This document shows, piece after piece, positions 42,999 to 53,892 of a stretch of DNA of 64,000 nucleotides. Under the pieces are notes generated by a model that searched no databases, was not told where the DNA came from, and was given only the letters and a program-made list of their open reading frames with translations. The translations under genes and the position numbers were made by a program. This stretch comes from Adiantum capillus-veneris (Eukaryota > Streptophyta > Polypodiopsida > Polypodiales > Pteridaceae): positions 23,798,451 through 23,862,450 of the forward strand of contig CM043948.1 in the NCBI GenBank assembly GCA_014529385.2, given 5' to 3'. The first letter of the stretch is position 1. Every line of letters begins with the position of its first letter.

Positions 42999-45512
42999 AT
43001 GGCTGACAACAACAACACAGATGCGTTCAAGATGTTTGCTGCTGAGGACAGGTTGGATGGGGACAACTACCCTATGTGGGCTTATATGATGCAACATGTT
43101 CTTGTGTCAAAGGGTGTCTGGAACACTGTGCAGGGCATTGATGTACGTCCTGGTTCTGAGGATGTAGGCGATGTTGAGGATGTTGCAGGTCTTGCTGCAA
43201 GGATTGCAGTTGTCAGAGTTGTTTTGCCTACGATAGAACAAGCTCATTGGGATGTTAAGGATGCGTAGGCTCATGCATTGATTGTGTTGTCTGTGAAGCG
43301 CACCATTTTTCCTCACATCCGTTCAGCGAAATCTGCAAAACAGGCTTGGGATATTTTGGCTCGTCTTTATGCAAGTCGTAATGAGGCTAAAATTGCTTTG
43401 CTACGTAAAGAGCTGGAGTCGAAGATTATGCATGAGGAAGATGATATGGACACTTTCCTGGCTAGTGTCAAGGATATCAATGAGCAACTTATTTCTGCAG
43501 GAGAAGTCATTTCAGACAGTTTCCTTGTGCAGATTGTTCTTGATGCCTTACCAGATTCCTACTAGACTTTTGCTAGTACTTGGAGACTGATGACCTAAGG
43601 AAATCCAAAAGTTGTCAAGTTTGATGCATTATGCACATTGCTGCTGCAAGAGTCACTTTCCAGAAAAAACAGGACTAGACAGCGTGCAACTAAACATGCT
43701 TTTATTGCTTCTCAAAGAAAGGGTGGTAACAGCAATGCAACCACTTCTTATGGTTCTGGTGCGAGTGGCAAAAATTCTGTTCCTAATGCTTCTTCTGGCA
43801 GCAATTTATCTGGAAATTCTGGTGACAAGGGCAAAAAGAAGATACGTTGCCATTATTGTAAAGCTAATGATCACTTGATCAAGTCGTGTCCTAAGTTGAA
43901 GGCCAAAGAGGCTAAGAAGAAAGAGGGTGGTTCCACTGCAAATGCTGGTTCCACTACAAATGCAGCCATTGTTGAGTCTTCTGTGAAAGGAGACTGTAAT
44001 GATGATGTTGATGCAGAATGGGCATTTAGCGCAGAGTGCACTTACAATCCTGCTGTCCATGATGCATTCTTGTCAGTTGCTGCAGATTCACATGTGTGGT
44101 ATTTCGACAGTGGTGCTACAAAGCACATTACCTCACATCGTGAATTGTTTACCTCTCTCGAGTCTGTCCCTCATGGGAATTCAGTCACTTGTGCCAACAA
44201 CGCCTCTTATCCAGTTCAGGGACTTGGAAAGATTGTGCTCACTGATGCTAATGGCAGTTCCTTCATACTTGTTGATGCACTTTATGTACCAGGGATCAAG
44301 AAGAATCTATTGTTTGTATCCGCACTTGCTAGACTTGGACTTGTAGTTAAATTTGTGGATGACAGATGTACAATTCATGATCTCAGTTTTGGTGATGAAA
44401 TTGTTGCATCACCAAAATCTGGGCTTTTGTGCCGTGGGCTGTATAAGATCACTTTTTATGACAAGTGTGGACAAAATTTTACAAATGCTGTTGCAGATTC
44501 AAGGGCTATTTCAGATGCAAAACTTTGGCATGCACGTTTTGGTCATCTGAATTTTGCCAGTTTGCTACGTTTGCAAAAATCTGATATGGTTGCTTCTTTG
44601 CCACCTCATGAAGCACCTGTCAAACATGTTTGTGAAGGCTGTATTTTGGGTAAGATGCAGCGTTCTAAATTTCCAAAGGATGGTTCAGTTTGGGCCACAT
44701 GCAGGTTGCAGCTTGTGCATAGTGATGTTCGTGGGCCGATGCAAACTCCGTCCTTGGGCAATTACCTATACTTCGTGACTTTCATTGATGATTACTCCGG
44801 GCATGCATGGGTTTTTCCGCTTAAAGCAAAGTTCGAAGTTTTTATGTGCTTCAAACAATTTCTGGCTATGGCTGAGAATGTCTCGAAATGTACTATGGGC
44901 ACCCTCCGTTCCGATCGAGGGGGGGAGTATATGTCTCATGAATTTAATGCATTTCTGGCTAGTCGTGGGATAAAACACCAATGTACAGTGCCTTATACAC
45001 CTCAGCAAAATGGTGTTGCTGAGAGGAAAAACAGGTCACTTACGGAAATGTCACGATGTATGGTCAAAAGTCAAGCTTTGCCGCATTCTTTTTGGCTTGA
45101 GGCCATCATGTGTGCCACTTATGTACTTAACAGGTGTCCTACGAAAGCTTTGCAGTCTATTACTCCATATGAAGCATGGCATGATAGAAAGCCTTCTATT
45201 GAGCACATGCGCGTTTTTGGCTGTTTGGCATATGCTTTGGTGCCACAAGTGCAGCGCAGAAAATTGGATGATAAGGCTGTCAAATGTATTTTTGTTGGTT
45301 ATAGTGCTGGAAGCAAAAGTTACAGGTTGTATCATCCGCAAACAAAACGTATTCTGGTTTCTCGGGATGTAGTGTTTGTGGAAGATTCTGTTCAGTCCTT
45401 GCTGTCAAGTACTAGAGACAGTAATGTAAGCTCACAGGACATTTATGACACTTTGTTGCCTCTTTTTAGTGGTGGAAATACGAATGTAAGTTCCAATGAG
45501 GCAAATGTATAG
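42999..45512 (+). pseudogene. Copia-1 Gag-protease-integrase, interrupted by stops
   Basis: ATG at 42999 in context ACCATGGC. Gag (to ~43900) includes KQAWDILARLYASRNEAKIA and a knuckle CHYCKANDHLIKSC. Protease has the active-site YFDSGATKHIT (~44100). Integrase has its zinc finger H-x3-H (HARFGHL) with CEGC. The core residues are in HSDVRGP, RSDRGGEYMSHEF and PQQNGVAERKNRS, giving a complete D-D-E set. The C-terminal part has VFVGYSAGSKSYRLYHP. Stops TAG at 43266 and 43563 and TAA at 43596 fall in gag. From 43638 to 45512 the frame is open for 624 codons. Confidence 0.88.
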
Positions 45513-46108
45513 CCTATGGGGGTTTCTAAAAATCTTTTAGATTAGCCTATTACTGATGCAGATGTACATGATGTACTTGATGAGGAAAGGGCTGAAAATG
45601 AGCAGGCTAGAGGTATGCCAAAATGGCTGGTGCACACTTTGCGTGACAGTAAATTGGATGCACCTTTGTCTAGTCGTACTTGTTCAGGCTCTCGCCATGC
45701 ATCTTATGCATCAGATTGTTATGCTTTGGCTGTGTCTAGCTTGCATGATGTTGAGGAGCCTCTGTCTTTTGATGAAGCACATAATTTAGAAAATTGGATG
45801 GCTCCCATGCAATCAGGTGACATATTTGAGGAAGTTTATGTAACACAGCCTCGCGGTTTAGTCTTAAAAGGACAAGAGGACAAAGTGTGCAGATGTGAGA
45901 AGGCTTTGTATGGGTTGAAGCAATCTCCTCATGCTTGGTATGAGAAAGCTGACACTTATTTGGTTAAACGAGGCTTTCGTAACAGTCCAACAGAAAGCAC
46001 ATTATATGTAAAGCGTTTGGGTTATGTACTTCTCATTGTGGTTCTTTATGTTGGTGATTTGCTGCTCACTGGACCAAATGAGAGACATATTGCTGAATTA
46101 ATGTTGAT
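45513..46108 (+). pseudogene. Copia-1 reverse transcriptase, deleted and mutated
   Basis: Continues the polyprotein frame after TAG (45510) and another TAG at 45543. After NWMAPMQSG the sequence jumps to DIFEEVYVTQPRG. About 100 codons present in copia-2 (22700-22993) are therefore missing, including the first catalytic Asp. KALYGLKQSPHAWYEKADTY is kept. The active-site motif reads YVGD instead of YVDD. The enzyme cannot work. Confidence 0.85.
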
Positions 46109-47002
46109 TTGAATGCTACTTTCAAGATGAAAGATTTGGGGCTGTTGCATGATTACTTGGGTATACAGTTTAAGCAGTGTGATGGTGGTATTGCCTTGTG
46201 TCAGAAAAGTTACATAAAGACATTGCTATGTAAGTTTGGACTTGAGGATTGCAAACCTATTGCCATTCCCATGGAAACAAGTTTTAAGTTGAGTCTACAT
46301 GATGCTGGCGATCCTGCTGATGTCACTCTTTACCAAACTGTTGTTGTCTGCCTCATTTATGTATGCAACGCAAGGTCGGATATTCAGTTTGCAGTCTCAC
46401 AGGTCAGCAGATTTATGCATAGCCCAGGGTCTAAGCATTGGCAGGCTGTCAAGAGGATTTTTTGCTACCTTAGTGGCACTTTACATCTTGGCTTGTTTTA
46501 TCCCAAGGGGGGATCATTGCCGCCAGACTTACATGCTTTTTTGGACTCAGATTGGGCTGGTTGTTTTGACACGAGAATGTCCACACGCGGTTTTTGTTTC
46601 ATGCTTGGCAGTTCATGTATATCATGGTTGAGCAAGAAGCAACCTACTGTGGCCACTTCGAGTTGTGAGGCTGAGTACAGGGCAGTCTTCACAGCTACGG
46701 TTGAGTGTGTATGGCTTAGACGCCTTATGGCTGATTTGGGTGTTGGACAAGACACTGCCAACACTATCTACACTGACAGTCAGAGCGCATTGGCACTTGC
46801 GAGGAACCCAGTTTTTCATGCTCGCACAAAGCACATTGAGGTGCATTACCACTATGTCAGGGAGAGGCTCTCAACAGGAGAGATTAGCTTGGCTTATGTG
46901 CCAACACAGGACAACCTTGCAGATCTTTTCACAAAGGCATTGTCTCATGAGAAGCTTGAAGCTTTCCGCAAAGCTTTGGGCTTACTCCCCTTTGTGGACT
47001 AA
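46109..47002 (+). pseudogene. Copia-1 RT end and RNase H
   Basis: Shifted by one base from the upstream frame near 46100. It runs from FKMKDLGLLHDYLGIQFKQC through DIQFAVSQVSRFMHSPGSKH to RNase H: LDSDWAG, SSCEAEYRAVF, YTDSQSALALARNPVFHART and EVHYHYVRERLSTGEI. It ends GLLPFVD and stops at 47002. RNase H keeps its acidic residues. The C-terminus ends 76 bp before the 3' LTR. Confidence 0.88.
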
Positions 47003-47067
47003 TCCTGTCCTCAGGGCATGGCAGTTCCCTTTACTCATGTGCCAGCTCTCGTTCACCACATCACTCC

Positions 47068-47077
47068 AGGGGGGATT
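47068..47077 (+). other. Polypurine tract of copia-1
   Basis: AGGGGGGATT immediately before the 3' LTR start TGTTACC. The same tract precedes the 3' LTR of copia-2. Confidence 0.85.
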
Positions 47078-47304
47078 TGTTACCATATACATGTGGTAGT
47101 GATGTGTGTGAACACATTAGGACCGCCGGGGCATTTTTTCCCTCTTTAGGAGGTTTTTCCCCCCGTGCATTGTACATACGCCCATCACTCTAGGGCTATC
47201 CATCTTTCCATTGCACACTAAGTAACACACTCTCTGTTGTGTGCCTTGAGCTTCCTTTGTCTTCTCCAAGCTGTGTGCGTTTCTCTGCAACCCTAATTCC
47301 AATA
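47078..47304 (+). repeat. 3' LTR of copia-1
   Basis: 227 bp, ending CCAATA (one change from CCAACA), followed by GGTAC, the second copy of the target duplication. Confidence 0.93.
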
Positions 47305-47309
47305 GGTAC

Positions 47310-48771
47310 AATCTTGGGGATCATGATTCTAAGTTTTGTCTTGGAAGGAGCTAAAGTGATTATCCTATTTTTCACTTGGGATCCTCGAGGATATTGGCAC
47401 AAAATTTTGGAAGCCGTAGGCTTCCCATTTACTCAAAGGCAGTTTGAGATGTTGATCATTGATGCTCTAGCCAGTCAGGACGTATTGCTTTTCTTGAAAA
47501 CAAGTCTCACTAATGGCCAAATGCAATGGCTAGTTCGAAAGACAACAAGATACCACCTTATAAACAACACCTTGTACAGCAAGGGCAAAGACCAAATCCT
47601 CATGCGAGTGCCAATTGCCAGTGAAATCACGGAGGTGATCTCAAGCTGCCATGATGATGTTTGCGGTGGCCACTTTGACCTAGATATTACTAGTAGGAAG
47701 ATTCTACAGGCAAGATTATCTTGGCCTAGTCTGAACAAGGATGTGCATCATTGGTGTAAAACATGCAGAGCTTGTCAAGTATCCAGTGATCGAACACTAA
47801 CTTGTGAGCGACAGACTCCTATCATCTCATATGGCCCATTTGAGAAGTGGGAAATAGATGCAATTGGTCTTTTACCAAGGGCCCAATCAGGTAAACTGTA
47901 CATTCTAGTTAGTATAGACTACATGACCCGATGGGCGGAAGCAACAACCACCACACGCATTACAGTCCAAGAAGTGGCAAAGTTCATATTTGAGCACATT
48001 TGTTTCCGTTTTGACACACCTCTAGAGATAATATCTGATAGAGGGCTAGGTTTTAGAGGCGACTTGGTGGGAGAACCGATGAAAAAGCTAGGCATCACAC
48101 ACCGACACTCCACTCCATACTATCCACAGTGCAATGGTCTAGTAGAAAAGGTAAACGACATGATCTGTAAGATCATCACAAAGCAGGTGAATAACCACAC
48201 AAGCGATTGGGATAAGCATCTCATGGCTGCTCTTTGGGCCTACTGTACGACATTCCCAACATCACTAGGTTTCACCCCTTTCCATTTGGTATATGGAAAA
48301 GAGGCTATTCTGCCCATTGAGGTACAAATAGCTAGCTTGCGAGTCATGGCTAGTCAATTACAGAGCCCAATTGCCCATCTCTCTTGGATCTAGAAAGACT
48401 TCAGCTAGATAGGGAAGATGCGATCAACCACTATGCAACGCAAGCAAAACAGCCAACTCACATACAATCAAGGGCTTAAGGAAAAGGGTCTAAAGAAAAG
48501 CATGTTAGTATTGAGATACGACAATAGATTCGACACTAGGAAAGCTAAGAAGTTTCAACCCAGATGGGAAGGGTTATTCATCGTCAAAAAGAGATGCACC
48601 AATGGCAGCTACAAATTGATGGAAGTAGATGGTCAAATTCACAAGACCAGAGTCAATGCATGGAGGATAAAAAGGTCCTTCTTAAGGTTAGATCCAAAGT
48701 TCATGCTAGATATTCCAGAGGAGGATGAACCCTCCAACTCCGTTGAGCTAGAGAATCAAAAGCAGAGCTAG
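47310..48771 (+). pseudogene. Gypsy-A integrase
   Basis: The frame resumes right after copia-1. HDDVCGGHFDLDITSRKILQ and CKTCRACQ form the HHCC zinc finger. The core has FEKWEIDAIGLLP (first Asp), ISDRGLGFRG (second Asp) and YYPQCNGLVEKVNDM (Glu), then LWAYCTTFPTSLGFTPFHLV. A frame change near 48360 and another near 48480 disturb the linker, and TAG codons lie at 48391 and 48406. The chromatin-side C-terminal domain is readable as LVLRYDNRFDTRKAKKFQPR then WEGLFIVKKRCTNGSYKLME and HKTRVNAWRIKR, with stop at 48771. The catalytic triad is intact but the protein is not. Confidence 0.87.
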
Positions 48772-48807
48772 AGGCATAAATGCCTCTAGCCAGAAAGGGA
48801 GGGCTAA

Positions 48808-49061
48808 TGATGGTCGTCTTTCGGAGCCTGGCCGTGGGAACCAACCCTAACCGGGGAGCATGAAACAAAATTAAAAAAAAACACGTTTTTTACTTGATAG
48901 TGCAAGCTGCCACCACCCTCTCTCTCCCCCTTGCTCACGCATGCACCCAAAGTGGGTTGCCAAGCATGGCACTCCTCCCTCCCTCTCCTCCATTATCCCT
49001 CCCCTCTCTCCTCCATTATCACCATCCCTCCCTCTCCCTCTCATTCATTTGCAAGCAGCCA

Positions 49062-49115
<54 letters not shown>

Positions 49116-49211
49116 ATCAACCATGGTGCCACTCCACAACCAGGGGCCGCCACCCTCTCCCTTATCCTCCAAGTGCAGCAGGAACACTCCCTCTCTTTCT
49201 CTCTCTCTCTC
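48808..49211 (+). repeat. 3' LTR of gypsy-A, part before the LINE
   Basis: Starts TGATGGTCGTC after the polypurine tract GAAAGGGAGGGCTAA and runs like the LTR at 35707 up to AAGTGCAGCAGGAACACT plus a CT run, where the LINE begins. Confidence 0.85.
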
Positions 49212-52016
49212 TTTACACATGTGTAATAGCACGGGTATGCTCATTGCCAATGGTGTATCTTTGTGGAGTGGAACCAATGGATTTACATGTAGAAGACATA
49301 ATGGGGATAGTGTGATTGACTATATGCTACTCTCTGAAGCCATCATGTATCGCATAAAGAGTTTTATGTTTGGTCAATGGACCCCGGAATCCGACCATCG
49401 CACCTTATGTATTGACCTTTCATGTGGAGAAGCAACTAAGCATGATAATCTCAGCCAAAGGAAAGAGAAGTTATCACTATGTATGGATTTCAAATGGGCA
49501 CCAATGTACATTGAAATGGTTGAGCAAAAATTATGGATGACAAAGCTTCAATGTGATGCACCATTGGAAACTAAATGGGAAGCTTTCAAGAAAGCTATTT
49601 GTTCTTGTGCGGAAGAATGCTTTGCCATAAAGCATCTCCATGGTATCCACAAAGATAGATCACGCAAAAGGTGGTTTGATAAAGAATGTCAAGATGCTCG
49701 AAAGTCCTTGATAAAGCTTGATGCAACTATGGACAAAGACAACTATCAAAGTCATTTGCGTACATACAAGGCATTGATTCAAAAGAAGAGAAGAAGATGG
49801 GAAGTAAAGCAACAAGAATTTCAAGTCCAAGAAAAGGCACATGCATGTGGAAGATTTTGGAGAAACTTGAGAGGCAAGCGGGTTGAGAATTTTGGTAACT
49901 TGAGTCTAGTGGATATGTACACACATTGTAGGCAATTATATGAGCAAGAAAATACTGAAAAAATGCCATTTTATGGTTCACTCTCATGTATGCCGTCTTT
50001 TTTAACTATTGAGGATGTATGCGGTGGGCTTGAAAAGTTGGCCACTCGCAAAGCGGGAGATCTTCAAGGTATCAAGCCGGAGATGATCAAATGGACGAGA
50101 GATTTTACCCATGAGTGGATGTGTGATATGTTCAACCTTGCACTTCAACATGGTATGCCTTATGATTGGAGTACTAATTGGGTTAAGCCTTTGCATAAAG
50201 GAGGGGATGTAAAGAATGTAAGCAACTACCGGACTATAATGATTGGGTCTCTTATGGCAAAGTTGTTTGGGTGCATAATGGAGATGAAATTGAGTGATTG
50301 GGCTGAAGAGAATGACAAGCGTGCAAAGGGACAAGCGGGTTTTCGTCGATGCCATAGCACCATTGATCATCTTGTCACTCTTCGTGTTCTCATGGAGGAA
50401 AGTCGGTTGAAAGGCAAGCGATTGTATTGTTGTTTTGTGGACTTTAAGAAAGCCTTTGATATGATTCCACGTAACAATTTGTGGAGAAGGATGGAAGAAC
50501 TCCAAGTGCCAAGTGAGTTTATGCTTGCGGTTTCTCGAATCTATGAGAAGGTGATTTGTCAATTGCGCATGGGAAGAGAAATTTTTGTAAGCACTATTGA
50601 GGTTAAACAAGGATGTCCATTGTCACCAACTCTCTTTGGTCTATGCATCGATCAATTGGAACAAATGGTACTTGACTTTATGCAAGAAGAAGGCATTGAA
50701 GAGGTCACTATTTGCAATGCGGTAATCATGCTTTTGTTGTATGCGGATGATGTAGTGCTTCTAGCACACACTTTAGAAGATGCACAAAAGCTTATGGTTG
50801 TCCTTGAGAACTTTTGCTTGCATAGTGGGCTGATTGTAAATGAATCCAAAACAAAGGTTATGCTTGTGAAAACCAACCATAAGGAGAAGCCATGCATTGT
50901 GTACAACAACGAGACACTTGAAGTTGTTGAGAGCTTTAAGTACCTTGGCCTTGAGGTTCCATCCAATCACAAGTGGCATGAATGTGCTATGCGTCGTTTG
51001 GAAGCGGAAAAGAGAGCATATTATGCATTTGAGAACATGTGTAATGCGGGAAACATCAAGTGTTGGGTTCTCAAGAAGTATCTTTTTGATGCATTGGTGA
51101 CACCGGTTCTTCTTTATGGAGTTGAAGTGTGGGGCGGGAGCATCTCAAAGTCTACTTGGAAAGAGTTTGAGAATGTCCAAAAGCGTTTTCTTACAAACTT
51201 TCTCCAAGTTAAGACACAAACACCATATATGCTCTTACTTCTTGAGTCGGGATCTCTTCCAATTGAGGTTATGGGCATGGAAAGGGTTGTGGAGTACATG
51301 ATAAAGATGCGTCAAAACCCCTCACATCGACTTCCTACAATTGCATGGGAAGCAAGCAAAAAAGTTCAAAAGACGCATAAAAGCAAGATCTTGAGCACGG
51401 GATGGATGCAAGACATAAAGAAGTGGTTTGGGAGATGGGATGCATTACACTTGCTACATGATGCTTCAATTGACTCTCAAGTGAATGAAGCTTTTCTACA
51501 ACGCCAATGTATTACGGCTTGGGAGAAATCCGGTGGGTCACGCTTCATACATTACACCACCTATATTGCCCCCAACTACAAAACCATGTTCTTCGCTGAG
51601 AGAGGAAACCGTACTCACACTTACATGCTTGAGCCTATTCCCTTGTCTGCGATACGCACTATCGCAGCAATTCGGCTTAGCTCCCATTTCCTTCGATGCG
51701 AGATAGGGCGTTGGGGCAATGGAGAAGAGTCAAATCGATTGTGCACATTATGCTCACTGCAAGTTCGAGAGTCTGAGTACCACACACTACTAGAGTGCTC
51801 AGCTTTTGATCACATCCGAACTTGCTTCTCTCACATTTTCAGCCATAACTTAGACCTACACACTTTCCTCTCCCAGCCAAAGTTTGGGCTCTCCATTGCG
51901 ACTCTCATCACTACAATTTTGGAGCATCGAGAGTCACTCATAAGCCATACACATACTAGATCACATGTAACTTTGGTCCCATAGGTCATATTTGACCTCC
52001 GAGGACGATAATAAAA
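49212..52016 (+). mobile_element. 5'-truncated LINE retrotransposon
   Basis: Interrupts the gypsy-A 3' LTR inside its CT microsatellite. The LTR stops at ~49211 and resumes at ~52017 with CT runs and AACACACACCTCACACC. The element lacks ORF1 and most of the endonuclease (usual 5' truncation). Its 3' end after the stop codon is short (CGATAATAAAATCTATCTATC). There is no long poly(A), and the target duplication is hidden in the CT repeat. Confidence 0.85.
49213..51984 (+). CDS. LINE ORF2: endonuclease end, reverse transcriptase, Cys-His C-terminus
   Basis: An uninterrupted frame of about 923 codons. Residues 1-65 are the end of an APE-type endonuclease (SVIDYMLLS and the catalytic SDH of ESDHRTL). 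The RT domain spans roughly residues 325-600: VSNYRTIMIGSLMAKLFGCI, KGQAGFRRCHSTIDHLVTLR, CFVDFKKAFDMIP (first Asp), VKQGCPLSPTLFGL, the active site YADD at ~509 (50739-50750) and SFKYLGLEVP. The C-terminus has CTLCSLQVRESEYHTLLEC, a C-x2-C-x9-H-x4-C knuckle common in plant LINEs. There is no RNase H. The true start of the protein is missing; upstream codons to 48931 belong to the LTR and only happen to be open. The frame has no stop, so the copy is young. Confidence 0.88.
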   Translation, partial: LHMCNSTGMLIANGVSLWSGTNGFTCRRHNGDSVIDYMLLSEAIMYRIKSFMFGQWTPESDHRTLCIDLSCGEATKHDNLSQRKEKLSLCMDFKWAPMYIEMVEQKLWMTKLQCDAPLETKWEAFKKAICSCAEECFAIKHLHGIHKDRSRKRWFDKECQDARKSLIKLDATMDKDNYQSHLRTYKALIQKKRRRWEVKQQEFQVQEKAHACGRFWRNLRGKRVENFGNLSLVDMYTHCRQLYEQENTEKMPFYGSLSCMPSFLTIEDVCGGLEKLATRKAGDLQGIKPEMIKWTRDFTHEWMCDMFNLALQHGMPYDWSTNWVKPLHKGGDVKNVSNYRTIMIGSLMAKLFGCIMEMKLSDWAEENDKRAKGQAGFRRCHSTIDHLVTLRVLMEESRLKGKRLYCCFVDFKKAFDMIPRNNLWRRMEELQVPSEFMLAVSRIYEKVICQLRMGREIFVSTIEVKQGCPLSPTLFGLCIDQLEQMVLDFMQEEGIEEVTICNAVIMLLLYADDVVLLAHTLEDAQKLMVVLENFCLHSGLIVNESKTKVMLVKTNHKEKPCIVYNNETLEVVESFKYLGLEVPSNHKWHECAMRRLEAEKRAYYAFENMCNAGNIKCWVLKKYLFDALVTPVLLYGVEVWGGSISKSTWKEFENVQKRFLTNFLQVKTQTPYMLLLLESGSLPIEVMGMERVVEYMIKMRQNPSHRLPTIAWEASKKVQKTHKSKILSTGWMQDIKKWFGRWDALHLLHDASIDSQVNEAFLQRQCITAWEKSGGSRFIHYTTYIAPNYKTMFFAERGNRTHTYMLEPIPLSAIRTIAAIRLSSHFLRCEIGRWGNGEESNRLCTLCSLQVRESEYHTLLECSAFDHIRTCFSHIFSHNLDLHTFLSQPKFGLSIATLITTILEHRESLISHTHTRSHVTLVP

Positions 52017-52020
52017 TCTA

Positions 52021-52064
<44 letters not shown>

Positions 52065-52254
52065 CACACACCTCACACCTCCGTCTTTCTCACCCTCATT
52101 GACTCCCTCTCTCTCTCTCTCTCCGTGTCTGTGTCGACAACATGGTGATAGGCACTCTCTCTCTCTCTCATTATTTACACACACACACACACACACACAC
52201 GCTCACCCACACACCCACACACTCTCACCCTCAGCCTCTCTCTCCCCATCACAT

Positions 52255-52342
<88 letters not shown>

Positions 52343-52391
52343 TCGTTCATCCTCCCTCTCTCTCTTCCTCGTTCTTGTGTCGCAGGGCATG

Positions 52392-52456
<65 letters not shown>

Positions 52457-52559
52457 CCCACACACACACACACACACACTTGTCGACACAGTCACACACT
52501 TACACACACACACGACCCCATATACACACCCACACACACTCCCTCACCCTCTCTCTCAC

Positions 52560-52606
<47 letters not shown>

Positions 52607-53624
52607 CCTATTTCAGTTAAAATATCTCTCTCGCTCTCTTTCCATACACACATACACCCACACACATACACTACACGCCTGAGCCCACATACACATTCAA
52701 ACAAACATGCGCACACCATACGCACGCACAAGAAGAAGAAAACCAGAAGGAGCTCAACATCGACACCCAAACCACAAAAAGAAGAAAGACCAAATCATGC
52801 AATGGCAACAACGAATCAAGAAATGAGAACGAAGGGATGCCTCGGCTGGCCTCGAAAGTAACGAATGCGCTACACCGACGCACCAGCAAAGCCCGCCATT
52901 CACCGGCATCTCGTCCACGATGCATCTCCGTAGTAAACATCTGTAGGGTAATCTATTTTTCCATTTTCAAGCCAAAACCTTGTATAAAAAACCAATTGTA
53001 TATTGCCACCTCTCTCTAGGTGATGGTCACAAAGGCCCACCTAGGAGATATCATTTTAAAGTTCTTCTAAAACAAAGCAAGGGTCAACCATCTGGGACCC
53101 GACTCCTTGCTTTGTCTCTCTTGATTAGGACCCTTACTTAATCAGATTATCCTAAACTAATGCATCATGTACCTATAAAAGAACACTGAGAGGTCACTAT
53201 CAGGGGCAACACTTAGGAGTCAACACTTGAGAAGGAAGCCATGCACACACCTTGACTCCAAGGGTCACCACACACTAAAGAAGAATCTCCGTGTATATGG
53301 ATTTTTCTCTAGAGAATGCACTATAGGCTCTCTCTCTCTCTGTCACCACGGTCACCACGGTCTCCCTCTTGCCAAAATTGAGTTTTTTGTAAATACCACT
53401 TTGAATCAAAATTGCCGTCACATCCAAAGGGGTTTTCATCATCTACGTCTTTGTCTCTCTCTCTCTCTATGATGTGCAGTATTAGTGTTATTTTAAATCA
53501 CTATTGTCCGCGTCCTAGCCACTCAAAGCTAGGTATTGCCCCCTGTTTATTCCTTGTGACGAGTTCGGTGTGCACGGTCCTGGCGTAGAGGCCATCGGGG
53601 TCTATTTTGCGCTTGCACTTGTCA
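52017..53624 (+). repeat. 3' LTR of gypsy-A, part after the LINE
   Basis: Contains several long CT and CA microsatellites (52020-52060, 52158-52200, 52256-52345, 52397-52455, 52565-52605), then the unique LTR half with TATAAAAG at 53174-53181. It ends GCACTTGTCA at 53624, like the 5' LTR end at 39257. Confidence 0.83.
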
Positions 53625-53892
53625 GTGGGATTTGGTAAACATTGACAGTAAAAAAATTTGCTTTCTTCTCCATAGCTAATTCTATAAGCTCTTATAAATA
53701 TGTTCAAGATAGGCTCAAGATAGGAGCAGTTAGCCTCTTAAGATAGGCTCAGGATGCTTGGTGTTTTGAATATTTGAATTGAGTATTTGAATGGTATTAA
53801 AGAGAAAGAAAAAAATTAGTTCAATTGAAAAAAACTGCGTTACTTGTTTGCAAATCAAAGCTTTGTAAGTTTGTTATTAGTTCTCTCTAAAG
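53625..53892. other. Short AT-rich spacer, nothing recognised
   Basis: Lies between the gypsy-A LTR end and the next open frame. It contains a small duplication AAGATAGGCTCA (53707 and 53739). It may be promoter or leader of the gene at 53893. Confidence 0.4.

Larger units (their letters stand above)
42446..47304 (+). mobile_element. Ty1-copia retrotransposon copia-1
   Basis: Full-length with LTRs at 42446-42671 and 47078-47304 (TGTTACC...CCAACA and CCAATA), primer site TGGTATCAGAGC and a polypurine tract. GGTAC duplicated at 42441-42445 and 47305-47309 proves its insertion into gypsy-A. The coding order is gag, protease, integrase, RT, RNase H, in one frame as usual for copia. It is inactive: stops at 43266, 43563, 43596, 45510 and 45543, a deletion of about 0.3 kb in RT, and a frameshift near 46100. 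Confidence 0.95.
39258..53624 (+). mobile_element. Gypsy-A Ty3-gypsy retrotransposon, internal region and 3' LTR, with two nested insertions
   Basis: The order is leader ORFs (39.3-39.9 kb), gag (40.3-41.1 kb), an unidentified frame (41.4-42.1 kb), integrase (47.3-48.8 kb), polypurine tract and 3' LTR. Copia-1 sits between the unidentified frame and integrase, and a LINE sits in the 3' LTR. Without these the internal region is only about 4.7 kb and contains no protease, RT or RNase H. The pol centre was lost before or when copia-1 arrived. The 3' LTR is about 2 kb without the LINE. Confidence 0.8.

Noticed and set aside
48931-49212. N-terminal extension of the LINE frame to a 1017-codon protein
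   Set aside because: These codons are gypsy-A LTR sequence that happens to be open in the same phase; the LINE starts at about 49212.
38003-53629. GTGGG at 38003-38007 and 53625-53629 as target duplication of gypsy-A
   Set aside because: The sequence after 38007 is not the LTR start (TGATGG/TGTTGG), so the left copy is not at an LTR border. Probably chance.
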